From a virus, in the IMG/VR virus record IMGVR_UViG_3300008267_006046, positions 1-50,601 of that record: 50,601 nt of DNA; one strand, given 5' to 3'. Positions 15,747-24,604 of the stretch are shown here, piece by piece; the stretch's first letter is position 1, and every line of letters begins with the position of its first letter. The notes beneath the pieces are model-generated. The model saw only the letters and a list, made by a program, of their open reading frames with translations, made no database searches and had not been told where the DNA came from. A program made the translations under genes and the position numbers.

Positions 15747-16357
15747 AAGAAATTGTTTATTTAGAAGCACCTAGAATATCTGTATTTGAAGATGCTATTC
15801 CTTTAGAGCTCTGTCAAGAAATCATTGATAAGCACACTAAAGATACTATGAACCCAAATAGTGGAAAGCAGAGTAGACAAGAGTCATATGCACAGGTTAC
15901 CGAACTAGTTGAGAATAGGGGTATAAGTTGGGGTATGGATCCGCACCACTATGATAAGCTAGCCAGTGCTATTGTCAAATGTGCCAAGATTCCCTTCAAT
16001 CATATTGAAGCAATTGATATCTATAACTATCCTGAAGGACGTTATTTAGATCTACATCACGATTATCCCTATGATCCAAGACAGATTAACTATTACAAAT
16101 ATGGTGGTGACAGAGTGGGTACAGGCATTTTTTATTTTAATGACGACATGACTGGTGGCGAAACTTTGTTTCCAAAATATAATGTTTCTATAAAACCTAA
16201 AGCAGGTTCATTTTTATATTTTCAACAAAATTATGACGAAGAAACAAACTGGTCAACAATACACGAAAGCACATTAATAACCAAAGGCTGTAAATGGATC
16301 GCAAGTTGTTTCTTTGCAGACAGACCACGTGTTGGTTATTCACCAAGGAGATTTTAA
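15743..16357 (+). CDS. Prolyl 4-hydroxylase-like 2OG-Fe(II) oxygenase
   Basis: A 204-residue protein with the P4Hc fold: YNYPEGRYLDLHHDYP (H105 and D107 of H-x-D), GTGIFYFNDDMTGGETLFP (about 127-144), KPKAGSFLYF, IHESTLITKGCKW with the distal H174 and the 2OG-binding K184. All expected ligands are visible, so it should be active. The family hydroxylates proline or other side chains in proteins and peptides. It overlaps the peroxidase gene (ATGA) and the next small gene (TAATG). Confidence 0.9.
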   Translation: MKEIVYLEAPRISVFEDAIPLELCQEIIDKHTKDTMNPNSGKQSRQESYAQVTELVENRGISWGMDPHHYDKLASAIVKCAKIPFNHIEAIDIYNYPEGRYLDLHHDYPYDPRQINYYKYGGDRVGTGIFYFNDDMTGGETLFPKYNVSIKPKAGSFLYFQQNYDEETNWSTIHESTLITKGCKWIASCFFADRPRVGYSPRRF

Positions 16358-16542
16358 TGTCAGAAGAAAATCCAGTTTTCCAAGACCAGTTTTATATCAA
16401 GAAGTTTATGGAAATTCAACAGCAAAATATTGTGCTGTACAAGTCTCTGTTAAAAATTAAAGAAAATCCCAAAGCCTATCAACTCATAGTCGAAGAGCTT
16501 GGCGAAGATGTGTTTGCTATTCTTGAGAAATGCCCAGCTTAA
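16357..16542 (+). CDS. Small helical protein between oxygenase and radical SAM gene
   Basis: A 61-residue protein starting at ATG 16357 (MSEENPVFQDQFYIKKF...) with a strong AAGGAG site; the longer open frame upstream is out of register with any start signal. It is charged and helical with no motif. It overlaps the radical SAM gene by 13 bases. A small substrate or partner peptide is possible, but nothing in it proves this. Confidence 0.6.
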   Translation: MSEENPVFQDQFYIKKFMEIQQQNIVLYKSLLKIKENPKAYQLIVEELGEDVFAILEKCPA

Positions 16543-17570
16543 ATCATTTAGATAATATCGAACAAGTACACGTTGAGCTTACAGACAAATGTCAAGCTAG
16601 TTGTCCTATGTGTGCTAGGAACTATAACGGAGGGAAAGAACGTCCCTTTGTTGGAAAAAATGAAATTACTCTAGATCAATTTAAAAGTTGGTTCTCTTTA
16701 GACTTTCTGTCTAAACTTACTAACTTCTATGCCTGTGGCAATTACGGCGATCCTATTATAGCACAAGATTGTTTAGAAATTTTTGAATACGTGCGTAATG
16801 CAAATCCCCAAGTAAGACTGGGCATACATACAAATGGCAGTGCTAGATCTACCACATGGTGGGCTAACCTAGCAAAGGCGCTGAAAGATAATCACGAAGT
16901 AACATTTGGCATAGATGGATTTGCAGACAGCCATGTGTTATATCGACGTGGAACAGACTGGCACAAAATTATAGACAATGCAAAGGCATTTATAAATGCC
17001 GGAGGATATGCTACCATTGACTGTTTAATTTTTGAACACAACGAACTTGAAGCAGATCAATTTGAAAAAGAAATGTTAGCTTTAGGTTTTGGTAAAGTTA
17101 ACTTCAAGTCTACAGCTAGGTTCTACGACATGGAGAAGTTTAATGTTGAGGATAAAAATGGCAACTATGAATACAGTCTTAAGCCTGCTATCACAGAACG
17201 TTTTAAAAAAGTAGCTGTAATTAAATTAGAAGAAGTAGCAGCCAATCTCAAATCATGGGAATCACACGTTTCTAATGCCAAAGTAAAACCTAGATGTATA
17301 AACAATAAAGAATTATACATTGACAGTAGAGGTAATGTATTGCCCTGTTGTTGGGTAGGCAGTGATTGGTTGGAACAACCTCTCGAAGAAAAAATTACCA
17401 TACATAGTTTAAGAAATAAAATGGTTGAAGATACTAAAAATAAATTTAAAAGTTTAGATATTTTTAATTTAAATAACAATGCAATTACAGACAGTGTTTG
17501 GTCTGATCTTAATGAAATAACTACAGGCCCAAACAAACCCTGGGCTTGTGCTAAAAACTGCAATGAATAA
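16530..17570 (+). CDS. Radical SAM/SPASM-type protein
   Basis: 346 residues. The radical SAM motif is CQASCPMC (C21, C25, C28). The usual GGEP is replaced by NYGDP in the equivalent position. The C-terminal region carries RCINNKELYIDSRGNVLPCCWVG and a final CAKNC, a SPASM-like set of cysteines for auxiliary clusters. SPASM enzymes often modify peptides, though others act on small molecules. It overlaps the preceding and following genes. Confidence 0.85.
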   Translation: MPSLNHLDNIEQVHVELTDKCQASCPMCARNYNGGKERPFVGKNEITLDQFKSWFSLDFLSKLTNFYACGNYGDPIIAQDCLEIFEYVRNANPQVRLGIHTNGSARSTTWWANLAKALKDNHEVTFGIDGFADSHVLYRRGTDWHKIIDNAKAFINAGGYATIDCLIFEHNELEADQFEKEMLALGFGKVNFKSTARFYDMEKFNVEDKNGNYEYSLKPAITERFKKVAVIKLEEVAANLKSWESHVSNAKVKPRCINNKELYIDSRGNVLPCCWVGSDWLEQPLEEKITIHSLRNKMVEDTKNKFKSLDIFNLNNNAITDSVWSDLNEITTGPNKPWACAKNCNE

Positions 17571-18945
17571 AATTAAACTTTGGCAAGATAAAATTGAAAC
17601 AGTATCAGGAAGTAAAACTTTCTGCATATTGCCGTGGATACATTTTGCCACACGCCCCAATGGTGATATGAGATTGTGCTGTGGTGCTAACGCCAGTGGT
17701 GCAGGTGAAAATCACACAATAGGCCTTGTTAAGAATGAAAAAGGTCAGCCAGCAAACTTTGGTCGTGAAACTCCAATGAGTGCGTGGAATAATGAATATA
17801 TGAAGGATGTACGTTTAACTATGCTAGAGGGAAAAATCCCTTCTAGTTGTAGTAAGTGCATAGGAGAAGAATCCCAAGGTGTGGCTAGTAAACGTATTTG
17901 GGAGACTGGTTCTTGGATTGAAGAAGGTATCGATGTTGCAGAACTTATTGCACAAACAGAAGAAGATGGCACAGTTCCAGATAAACTTGTTTATCTAGAT
18001 TTAAGATTAGGACACACTTGTAATCTTAAGTGTGTTATGTGTAGCCCACACGATAGCAGTCAGTGGGTAGCTGATCATAAAAAAATATATCCGTTGTTTA
18101 AATCAACTGTACTTAAAGAACAGATGCAATGGGACCGAAAAGAATTTAATAACTTTTGGCATGAGAATCCAGACTTCTGGAAAGAGATGTATGCACAGAT
18201 CCCTAACCTAAAGCAGGTATACTTTGCAGGCGGTGAGCCTTTAATGATCCGAGAGCATAGATTATTCCTTGAAGAAATTATACGTCAAGGATACGCAGAC
18301 AAGATACTTGTACGCTACAATACAAACGGATTATTAATAGATGACGAAATCATTGATTTATGGAAACAATTTAAAAAAGTTAAAGTTGGCTTTAGCGTTG
18401 ATGCTATAGGCGACCGTAACTATTACATTCGCTATCCTAGCGACTGGGCCACTATAGAAAAGAATTTACGCAAGTTAGATAACACTCCGGATAACATACA
18501 AGTTAGTATTGCTACTGCAATACAAATACTAAACATTAAACACTTGGCAGATTTTGCCAAATGGAAGATTACACAAAACTTTAAGAAAGTTAATTTAGAA
18601 AATACTGTCGGTGGAATACAAGCAGGTGGCGGAATTGTAAACATGCACCTATTGTATATTCCTACATTTTTAAGTATAAAATGTTTACCAGAAGAAGATA
18701 AAGCAGAGGTAAGACAGAAATTTGCAGAACTAGCAACTTGGCTGTATAAAAACTATAGGCAAGATGAAGACTACTGGAAACTTAATCCCTACGGTTGGAA
18801 ACGCTGGCAGGCAGTTTTAGATTTTATGGACAGTGAAGATCATTCAGATCAGTTAACTGCTTTTAAGGAATACATCTTTAATATAGATGCTGTAAGAGGC
18901 AGTGAATTTAAAAAAGTATTTCCAGAACTATCGCATTTGTTATAA
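17563..18945 (+). CDS. Radical SAM protein with N-terminal Cys-rich (twitch-like) cassette
   Basis: Start taken at ATG 17563, overlapping the previous stop; an in-frame ATG 15 bases earlier is possible. In the 460 residues an N-terminal cassette comes first: CILPW (C21), LCC (C39, C40) and CSKC (C96, C99). The catalytic motif CNLKCVMC follows (C153, C157, C160), then YFAGGEPL. So the cysteine-rich auxiliary segment precedes the radical SAM core, the reverse of classic SPASM proteins. The same order occurs at 23339, 30453 and 37190. It ends tail to tail with the opposite strand, with a 6-base overlap. Confidence 0.85.
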   Translation: MNKIKLWQDKIETVSGSKTFCILPWIHFATRPNGDMRLCCGANASGAGENHTIGLVKNEKGQPANFGRETPMSAWNNEYMKDVRLTMLEGKIPSSCSKCIGEESQGVASKRIWETGSWIEEGIDVAELIAQTEEDGTVPDKLVYLDLRLGHTCNLKCVMCSPHDSSQWVADHKKIYPLFKSTVLKEQMQWDRKEFNNFWHENPDFWKEMYAQIPNLKQVYFAGGEPLMIREHRLFLEEIIRQGYADKILVRYNTNGLLIDDEIIDLWKQFKKVKVGFSVDAIGDRNYYIRYPSDWATIEKNLRKLDNTPDNIQVSIATAIQILNIKHLADFAKWKITQNFKKVNLENTVGGIQAGGGIVNMHLLYIPTFLSIKCLPEEDKAEVRQKFAELATWLYKNYRQDEDYWKLNPYGWKRWQAVLDFMDSEDHSDQLTAFKEYIFNIDAVRGSEFKKVFPELSHLL

Positions 18946-19803
18946 TCTTTTAATTATAGGTCTTTCAAACTTCTGCGGCATAACATCACGTTCTTTAATA
19001 GACTGAACTACTGATTCCCATTCTACTGCAAACTGCTTTGCCTTTAGACTCAAGTTATTAGGCAACACAGTATCTAAATAGTTTAAATGTTCAATTGGCG
19101 TAGGATGCCCATCACCAAAATTAGCTAGATTGTCTTTTAAAAAATGTCCTTGTCGTACTATATCTAGCACCGAATATTTTATCTGTGAATATGCATCTTT
19201 ATAAAGAGCAAGCACATCAGGATCACAGACATAGGGTTCAGTAATTTCTTTGCCGTCACAGAGATCTCTGTTTAGCTTTAAATATCTCTGTATAAGCAAA
19301 TCTACATCTTTGTCGTCAGCATACCCATCTTGTAACAGTTTCTCCTCATCCATGTTACATATAGAGTACATACTAAAATTTGCCCAATCGCAGTTTTTAG
19401 CAGAGAGGAATGTCTGTGTTGACTTTATAAATGCCATGTCTCGTATTAAACAACTACGATAGTCTTCCCCGTAACTTTTAAACCATTGTCGGCCATATAA
19501 ACTTTTTTTATCTTTTTCTGTAATTGCAGTTAACCACTTGCCGTTAGAATAGCGATCTTCTCTTTCAATAGACGACCACATGATTATAACTAGATCGTCT
19601 TTGGTAAAGTTATTTCTAGCATCGCACTCTAATACAGAATTAAAGATATAATGATTGCCTGAACCTATTTGTCCCCAATTCTGATAAACTTCAATATCCT
19701 GTGCAATAATGTCAGCCCATGTTGGCCAAATGTAGTTTGTAAAACTACAACCAAAGGCAAAAAACCTTTTGTATTTAGAAACGTCTAAATTAGCTAGGTT
19801 CAT
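18940..19803 (-). CDS. SGNH hydrolase-like protein
   Basis: 287 residues, the longest of the three SGNH-like proteins. Block I is FAFGCSFTNYIWPTWADII with candidate nucleophile S20; DDLVIIMWSS is the conserved strand before a loop; NFGDGHPTPIEHLNYLD near residue 240 carries the D/H pair. It follows the radical SAM gene at 19790 with a 14-base overlap, again a radical SAM-SGNH pair. Probable acyl esterase or transferase on a sugar; substrate unknown. Confidence 0.75.
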   Translation of the reverse strand: MNLANLDVSKYKRFFAFGCSFTNYIWPTWADIIAQDIEVYQNWGQIGSGNHYIFNSVLECDARNNFTKDDLVIIMWSSIEREDRYSNGKWLTAITEKDKKSLYGRQWFKSYGEDYRSCLIRDMAFIKSTQTFLSAKNCDWANFSMYSICNMDEEKLLQDGYADDKDVDLLIQRYLKLNRDLCDGKEITEPYVCDPDVLALYKDAYSQIKYSVLDIVRQGHFLKDNLANFGDGHPTPIEHLNYLDTVLPNNLSLKAKQFAVEWESVVQSIKERDVMPQKFERPIIKRL

Positions 19804-20686
19804 TATTAGTTTTTGTCAAAGGTATATCGGCAGCACAGGTGCACCAATTTCTAGTACAGGTAATTGGCTCTGTAGGTATGTCAAACGAACCATCGTATAT
19901 ATTTCCTAGACTGCCACCAACTCGACAAGTGGCACGGTGTACTTCTCCGTCCCAGTTAATCATCAAACTCTCAATACCTGCATTACAGGTCCAGTCTTTG
20001 TACTGATTAAGGTGTAATTTAATAACATCATTCGAGTGCAGAATTTGTTGGTCGTCTATGACACAGTTACCCTGTACTGTTGATTCTTGTTCTTTGATCC
20101 AATTAAGGTCATTGGGGTGATATCGCAAGTCATCAAATAAATCATGGTCGCCTTCAGTCCATCTTATTCTTCTTACAGTACTGGCAATGTCGTCGTTGAG
20201 CAATACTTGGCGTACTAGCTTGACCATAGGCATATGATCATGATGTGCCATGATTTGTCCTATAAGGTTTAAATTAGTTGAATCTCTTAATTTGCGTAGC
20301 GTGTTAACAACACGGTTCCAATCGTATTCAAAATGTATGCTGAATACGTATTGGCTAACAGGTAGCATAGAATAAAATTCGTAAGGTCGAGTTCCGTTGG
20401 TAGTTACGCTTATCCAGGGAACGCCCTTGTGCCTAGCATATCTTATTAATTCTTCAAACTGCGGATGGACGCAGGGCTCTCCGCCGGTGAAGCTTAAACG
20501 CACCGGTTTGTTAAGTGTGAGCAGTTTATCAACTACACTTTTTAAAGTTTCTATCGGTGTATGGGGGCTGGTGTTATCGTGAATGGAACTAGGACAATAT
20601 GAACAATCGTAATTGCACCGCTTTCCTAGATTCCATTCAACCTTGACAGAATTTTGGTGTCCCCATCTGCTGGTTACTTTATACAT
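19790..20686 (-). CDS. Radical SAM protein
   Basis: I use ATG 20686 rather than the TTG just before it, giving 298 residues. The motif is GKRCNYDCSYCPSS (C24, C28, C31), followed by LSFTGGEPCVHP and an ISVTTNGT strand, all standard. The C-terminal region (DWTCNAGIES...ATCRVGG...CTRNWCTC) has at least five cysteines for auxiliary clusters, close in plan to the 9451 protein. It lies 8 bases from the FlgT-like gene, so it may also be read from the envelope operon promoter. Confidence 0.9.
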   Translation of the reverse strand: MYKVTSRWGHQNSVKVEWNLGKRCNYDCSYCPSSIHDNTSPHTPIETLKSVVDKLLTLNKPVRLSFTGGEPCVHPQFEELIRYARHKGVPWISVTTNGTRPYEFYSMLPVSQYVFSIHFEYDWNRVVNTLRKLRDSTNLNLIGQIMAHHDHMPMVKLVRQVLLNDDIASTVRRIRWTEGDHDLFDDLRYHPNDLNWIKEQESTVQGNCVIDDQQILHSNDVIKLHLNQYKDWTCNAGIESLMINWDGEVHRATCRVGGSLGNIYDGSFDIPTEPITCTRNWCTCAADIPLTKTNNEPS

Positions 20687-20694
20687 CAAAATAC

Positions 20695-21660
20695 TTATCT
20701 AAACGCACACCTATCTTCAGTATCAATGGATAAAACTACATTGGTAACATTATCAAATGTATTTCTCTGTGGTGCGCTGATTTTAAATTCAGAGTAAAAT
20801 ACTTGTAGACCATTAATATCTAAATTAGTAGATCCAACTGTATAAAGCCTGTTGGGAAACACTTTACTACAGGTTGTATAAATTGGAGTATTATTATTCA
20901 TCAATGTAAGACGAACAACTAATTTTTTAGATTCAAATTTTTGATAGATCAAATTTGTGGTGTTTATGTCATTAAAGTAATATGGCCGCATACTACCAAT
21001 AACTGTCCAACCTCGCTTTTGTTCTACTATGATTCTAGATACTGAGTTGCGTTCAGCAACCTTGCCGTCACTGACTGCATTGATACCTTCCTCTAATGCT
21101 GTGAGATATCCTTTGTTCCATTTTAAACTGTAAACAATGTGCAGGTAAGGCACACGAACTTCATTGACTTTAAACTCCTGTGATACCTTTTCGATATTAA
21201 AGGCATTTTGCGGATAAGGCTCCAGCAGTTTTTGAATGAGCTTGTCGCCTTGAGTTTTGGTCTTAATGTATGTTCGATATTGTTCAGTCATCCTTGCGCC
21301 ATCGAATTCAGTGTCATTTGTAATAACATATAGAATTCGATTAGCAATTTTACTAGGACTCAGCCAAACATCAATAACAATATGTACTTTGCCATTCCGT
21401 TCTTCTTGGCTGATTAATTTAAACTTATCTACATAGGCCGAGCTGTAAACTAGTATATCATCTTTAACTAGTTTTTGATTACGGGCTTCTTTGTCAGAAA
21501 CAACTACCGCCCCTACAAAAGTTTCGGCAGCTTCTCTGTAAGCATTATCTCTAGCCTGTTCATAAGTTTCCCCTACCGCTGTAACTCGGATAGGGGCATC
21601 CGGGATCCGCGGCAAACAACTGTCCATTAAAAGACAGAGTACCAATGACAAGAATGTCAT
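20695..21660 (-). CDS. Secreted protein with FlgT-like N-terminal domain
   Basis: 321 residues. The N-terminus is hydrophobic (TFLSLVLCLLM), a likely signal peptide. The next block, VTAVGETYEQARDNAYREAAETFVGAVV (about 27-54) and VYSSAYVDKFKLISQE, resembles the flagellar assembly protein T N-terminal domain, also found in other envelope proteins. The C-terminal half is beta-rich without motif. It follows the lipoprotein gene by 2 bases. The product is probably periplasmic or outer-membrane associated in the host; function during infection is unknown. Confidence 0.65.
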   Translation of the reverse strand: MTFLSLVLCLLMDSCLPRIPDAPIRVTAVGETYEQARDNAYREAAETFVGAVVVSDKEARNQKLVKDDILVYSSAYVDKFKLISQEERNGKVHIVIDVWLSPSKIANRILYVITNDTEFDGARMTEQYRTYIKTKTQGDKLIQKLLEPYPQNAFNIEKVSQEFKVNEVRVPYLHIVYSLKWNKGYLTALEEGINAVSDGKVAERNSVSRIIVEQKRGWTVIGSMRPYYFNDINTTNLIYQKFESKKLVVRLTLMNNNTPIYTTCSKVFPNRLYTVGSTNLDINGLQVFYSEFKISAPQRNTFDNVTNVVLSIDTEDRCAFR

Positions 21661-21662
21661 GA

Positions 21663-22283
21663 TTAGCGACTAAAGCGTTTGCCAAGTGTTTCGGCAGCTC
21701 TGGCACTATTGCGATCCCATCGAACAGTTACATATACTTCTTGATCACCAGACTGGCCACTATCCTTGACATAGTAACCTCGCAAAATTGCTTGCGAGTT
21801 AGTCTTGACTGTAGAAGTAACTGTTCGAGCAGTATCGTTGGCATTTTCTCTAGTAGAGATATTAGTAGCCTTGGCTTCTTTATCAGTCATACTAGAATCA
21901 CCAGAATCACCTTTGGCGATTCGATCCTGGGCTTTTTCAATATGCTTGGCCACAGTTTCGACTACCCTAGTAGTAGTGACATCTTCTTTAATAAATCTAG
22001 CCAGTTTAGCCAAAGCTTGCATCTCAGCTACTTCTCGGGCAGATTGCGCTTGAACTCTAGTTCCGCCATTGGTCCAAGTAGATGCAGTAGCTTCGATAGC
22101 TACAATATCGCATTCGCTTTTCCAAGGCTTGTACCAAACGCAGTCAGTTTCAATTTTAACTTTGTCGTCTGTAAAGTTAGTAGATAACTTTTGATTGCGA
22201 ATTGCCGCATCGGGGTTCACTGTCTTGACTGTAGAACATGCAGCCAAAGATGCAACGATGGGAATAAGAATAAACTTTTTCAT
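21663..22283 (-). CDS. Lipoprotein with LPP20-like domain
   Basis: 206 residues. The N-terminus MKKFILIPIVASLAACSTVK is a lipoprotein signal with lipobox LAAC (lipidated C16). The body contains ASTWTNGGTRVQAQSAREVAEMQALAKLA, a helix-plus-strand pattern like LPP20/FlgO-type lipoproteins, then a low-complexity serine/threonine-rich stretch (about 125-165) and a final VYVTVRWD strand. ATGA coupling joins it to the small membrane protein upstream. It likely sits in the host envelope. Confidence 0.75.
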   Translation of the reverse strand: MKKFILIPIVASLAACSTVKTVNPDAAIRNQKLSTNFTDDKVKIETDCVWYKPWKSECDIVAIEATASTWTNGGTRVQAQSAREVAEMQALAKLARFIKEDVTTTRVVETVAKHIEKAQDRIAKGDSGDSSMTDKEAKATNISTRENANDTARTVTSTVKTNSQAILRGYYVKDSGQSGDQEVYVTVRWDRNSARAAETLGKRFSR

Positions 22284-22408
22284 TTTGCCAACTCCTGACT
22301 GTGTGTTTTAACGGTTTCAATGCCTTTGTCAAAGATGCGAGCAATGCCGGACAAGCCAACAGTTGCCACAACCATTCCTAAAATAAATGCAATTACCAAG
22401 CCTTTCAT
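22280..22408 (-). CDS. Small single-pass membrane protein (42 aa)
   Basis: Start chosen at ATG 22408 with GAGG five bases upstream; the longer frame would run through the promoter. The 42 residues are one transmembrane helix (MKGLVIAFILGMVVATVGLS) followed by a short amphipathic tail. It heads the three-gene envelope operon. Similar tiny membrane proteins are common in marine T4-like phages; no function is known. Confidence 0.7.
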   Translation of the reverse strand: MKGLVIAFILGMVVATVGLSGIARIFDKGIETVKTHSQELAK

Positions 22409-22439
22409 GTGAGCCTCTCTGTGTGTTAATACAGTATGT

Positions 22440-22468
22440 ATTATAGTATCGTTTTTGTTGCAAGTCAA
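22440..22468 (-). promoter_or_regulatory. Sigma-70-like early promoter for the envelope operon
   Basis: Minus strand: -35 TTGACT (22463-22468), exact 17-bp spacer, -10 TATAAT (22440-22445). It begins TTGACTTGC like the promoter at 9399-9427. The leader to ATG 22408 is ordinary and holds a GAGG site. It stands inside the otherwise late-type cassette region. Confidence 0.8.
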
Positions 22469-22482
22469 ACTATTTTGGCAAA

Positions 22483-23346
22483 CTATTTTACCAAAACTGA
22501 TTTTAGTTTATTGTATTGAGTAATTTGATTGATAATCTCTAGATTGGACATTTCCAAAAATTGGTTGTCCTTGTAGGATAATTGGGCAACTGGGATGTAG
22601 CCCAAAGCCAAACGATTTTTGTCAAAGTTATAGTCAGTGTTGCTGTACCAATTCCAAAAATCTTTAAGTCGTGCTTGGTACTGCTGTTCGGGCACATTAG
22701 GTCCAAATTTGAGCATAAAGTCTGCGCTGTAGTATTTTAGCGGCCTTACTGCATCAATTGGAATGTTAGTGTCTTGATCCTTGTAGACATCTAGCAAAGG
22801 TTTACCGACTTCGCAGTAGTTAATATACACACAGCCAAACTGCCACTGGAATGTAAACTCATCATAGTCTGCGTCTGCTAGATCTATTCTTGGCCTATCT
22901 TTAAATGTACCTATTATTGTAGGTATAGCTTGATCCCGCATGTGATGCTCACACTCGTGTATCAGTACATTGAATTTTTCTATTGCCTGTTGAACATTGC
23001 CAGGAGCAGAATTAAAAAACTCTGTGCCAACTGATGCTTCCCCTCGTAGCTCTTCAAAAAATCTATGCAGGTAGTTAAGGTGCTGTTGATCAAAAAGATT
23101 TTGTTCTATGTTTACCGTATTAGGTTTATATTTGTTTACAATATCAATCTGTGCTAACAATGCTGTTTCAAAATGTTCTAATGTAAGATTAGGATTCCAG
23201 CCTTGAAATCTATCTGTTTCGTATAGCGGATAATTTTTAGATACTTCCGTAGCCCATTTTTGAGCAATAGGTGTTTCTAAAATATCAAACGTAACATTAT
23301 AAGATTCACTGCTCGAACTTAATTCTAGTATAAACTTTTTATACAT
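22483..23346 (-). CDS. Unknown protein with HECEH motif
   Basis: 287 residues that I do not recognise with confidence. A VLIHECEHHMRDQ segment (about 147-159) matches HExxH, the zinc-peptidase signature, but the surrounding sequence does not look like a standard peptidase, and INxxIHxxE-type motifs occur in non-peptidase phage proteins. It overlaps the radical SAM gene at 23339 by 8 bases and is last in that operon. It may be a modification partner; that is inference from position. Confidence 0.6.
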   Translation of the reverse strand: MYKKFILELSSSSESYNVTFDILETPIAQKWATEVSKNYPLYETDRFQGWNPNLTLEHFETALLAQIDIVNKYKPNTVNIEQNLFDQQHLNYLHRFFEELRGEASVGTEFFNSAPGNVQQAIEKFNVLIHECEHHMRDQAIPTIIGTFKDRPRIDLADADYDEFTFQWQFGCVYINYCEVGKPLLDVYKDQDTNIPIDAVRPLKYYSADFMLKFGPNVPEQQYQARLKDFWNWYSNTDYNFDKNRLALGYIPVAQLSYKDNQFLEMSNLEIINQITQYNKLKSVLVK

Positions 23347-24604
23347 AAGGTTTAAATTCAGGAACTATCTTTTCTAAAGGACCTTGATGACGAGTAGCAT
23401 CAAGTCTTCGATTAAATTCAACAAAGTCCGCCCACAGGTGGTACTGATCCTTTGCCTGTAAGTAATTGACGTTATCCTGTATCTGCTGATGTGTAACTTT
23501 ACCAATCAAAGGATTATTCTTTACAGCATCCCAGGTATCTACTTGAGATTTAACTGCCAATAATTTAGTAATTGCTAGTGCTTTTAATTCTTGTGGTAGC
23601 ACCTGCGCTGACAGACAGTTAGGGTAACTTACACGATGACTATAAAACACAATGCCCATTGTGTTAATAAAATAGTCAATACACTCCGCAGCCTGTAGTA
23701 TATTACCTGCCTGGGCAGTAAACGCACCTACTATTCTTGATATGTTTGGTAGTGTTTGTATTTCTTTGATGTTCTGCTCAATTTCACTAAAATTGCCGTT
23801 ACTACGAATGTAATTGTAAACATCATGAATGCCATCAATGCTGACGTTAACGGCAACTGATTTAAAATATGGCCAATAGTCATGTATAGTTCTTCCACCT
23901 TTAATCCCCAATGTTGTTGCGTTTGTAGCATACTTAATTTCTATATTTTTAGCATAGGGTTTAAGCATGTCTAATATCTTATAATGCTGTGGATCCATTA
24001 AAGGTTCCCCGCCAGCAAATTCTACTCGTCTAAAGTGCGGTAATAGTTTTTCAAAACTTGCCCACCAATTATCTGTATCATCAAATGGACAGATATATCT
24101 GCTGGTTTTAAGTCCCAGGTCGTTTACCACAGGCACTAGATAGTTGTTTTCTTTAATGTAAAATTCTTCAATCTTACTCCAGTCACTCCAACTGGTGCTG
24201 TCTAAAGGATTACACATACGACACTTTAAGTTACACAGATTGTTTAACTTAATTTCCATTGTGGGAAATTCAAAAGGCATTGTGTAATCATCACGCATTT
24301 TAGATACTGCATCTGGATACAGATTAATACGTGCTTCTGGAATAACACCATTAATGTGTCGTTGACGTAGACTTTCAACACCCTGGTCTTCTAAATCAAA
24401 ACAAGGTTTACATACTTCAGGTCGTTCACCGCAAAGAACTTGTCTGCGAACTTCCTGCATGGTATTGTTATTCCATATTTCTTCTAAAGTTTGATTTTGT
24501 ATGTAACCTACAGGAGCACTACGGCAGCAGACTTTTATTGCTCCGTCTTCTCTAGTTGCCAGTCCTGTAAAAGGATGCATACAAAATGTTTTACTTGAAT
24601 TCAT
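23339..24604 (-). CDS. Radical SAM protein with N-terminal Cys-rich (twitch-like) cassette
   Basis: 421 residues. The N-terminal cassette has C8 (FCMHPF), C26-C27 (KVCC), C58 and C-x2-C (C65, C68). The catalytic CNLKCRMC is C124, C128, C131, followed by VEFAGGEPLMDP and VAVNVSIDGI. The plan is that of 17563-18945 (also with ...SQGV/DQGV after the CxxC). It overlaps the SGNH-like gene upstream by 14 bases. Confidence 0.85.
   Translation of the reverse strand: MNSSKTFCMHPFTGLATREDGAIKVCCRSAPVGYIQNQTLEEIWNNNTMQEVRRQVLCGERPEVCKPCFDLEDQGVESLRQRHINGVIPEARINLYPDAVSKMRDDYTMPFEFPTMEIKLNNLCNLKCRMCNPLDSTSWSDWSKIEEFYIKENNYLVPVVNDLGLKTSRYICPFDDTDNWWASFEKLLPHFRRVEFAGGEPLMDPQHYKILDMLKPYAKNIEIKYATNATTLGIKGGRTIHDYWPYFKSVAVNVSIDGIHDVYNYIRSNGNFSEIEQNIKEIQTLPNISRIVGAFTAQAGNILQAAECIDYFINTMGIVFYSHRVSYPNCLSAQVLPQELKALAITKLLAVKSQVDTWDAVKNNPLIGKVTHQQIQDNVNYLQAKDQYHLWADFVEFNRRLDATRHQGPLEKIVPEFKPYV

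Noticed and set aside
21741-22187. Plus-strand open frames across the lipoprotein gene
   Set aside because: They lie opposite a gene with a clear lipobox, promoter and operon spacing, and their translations are low-complexity.
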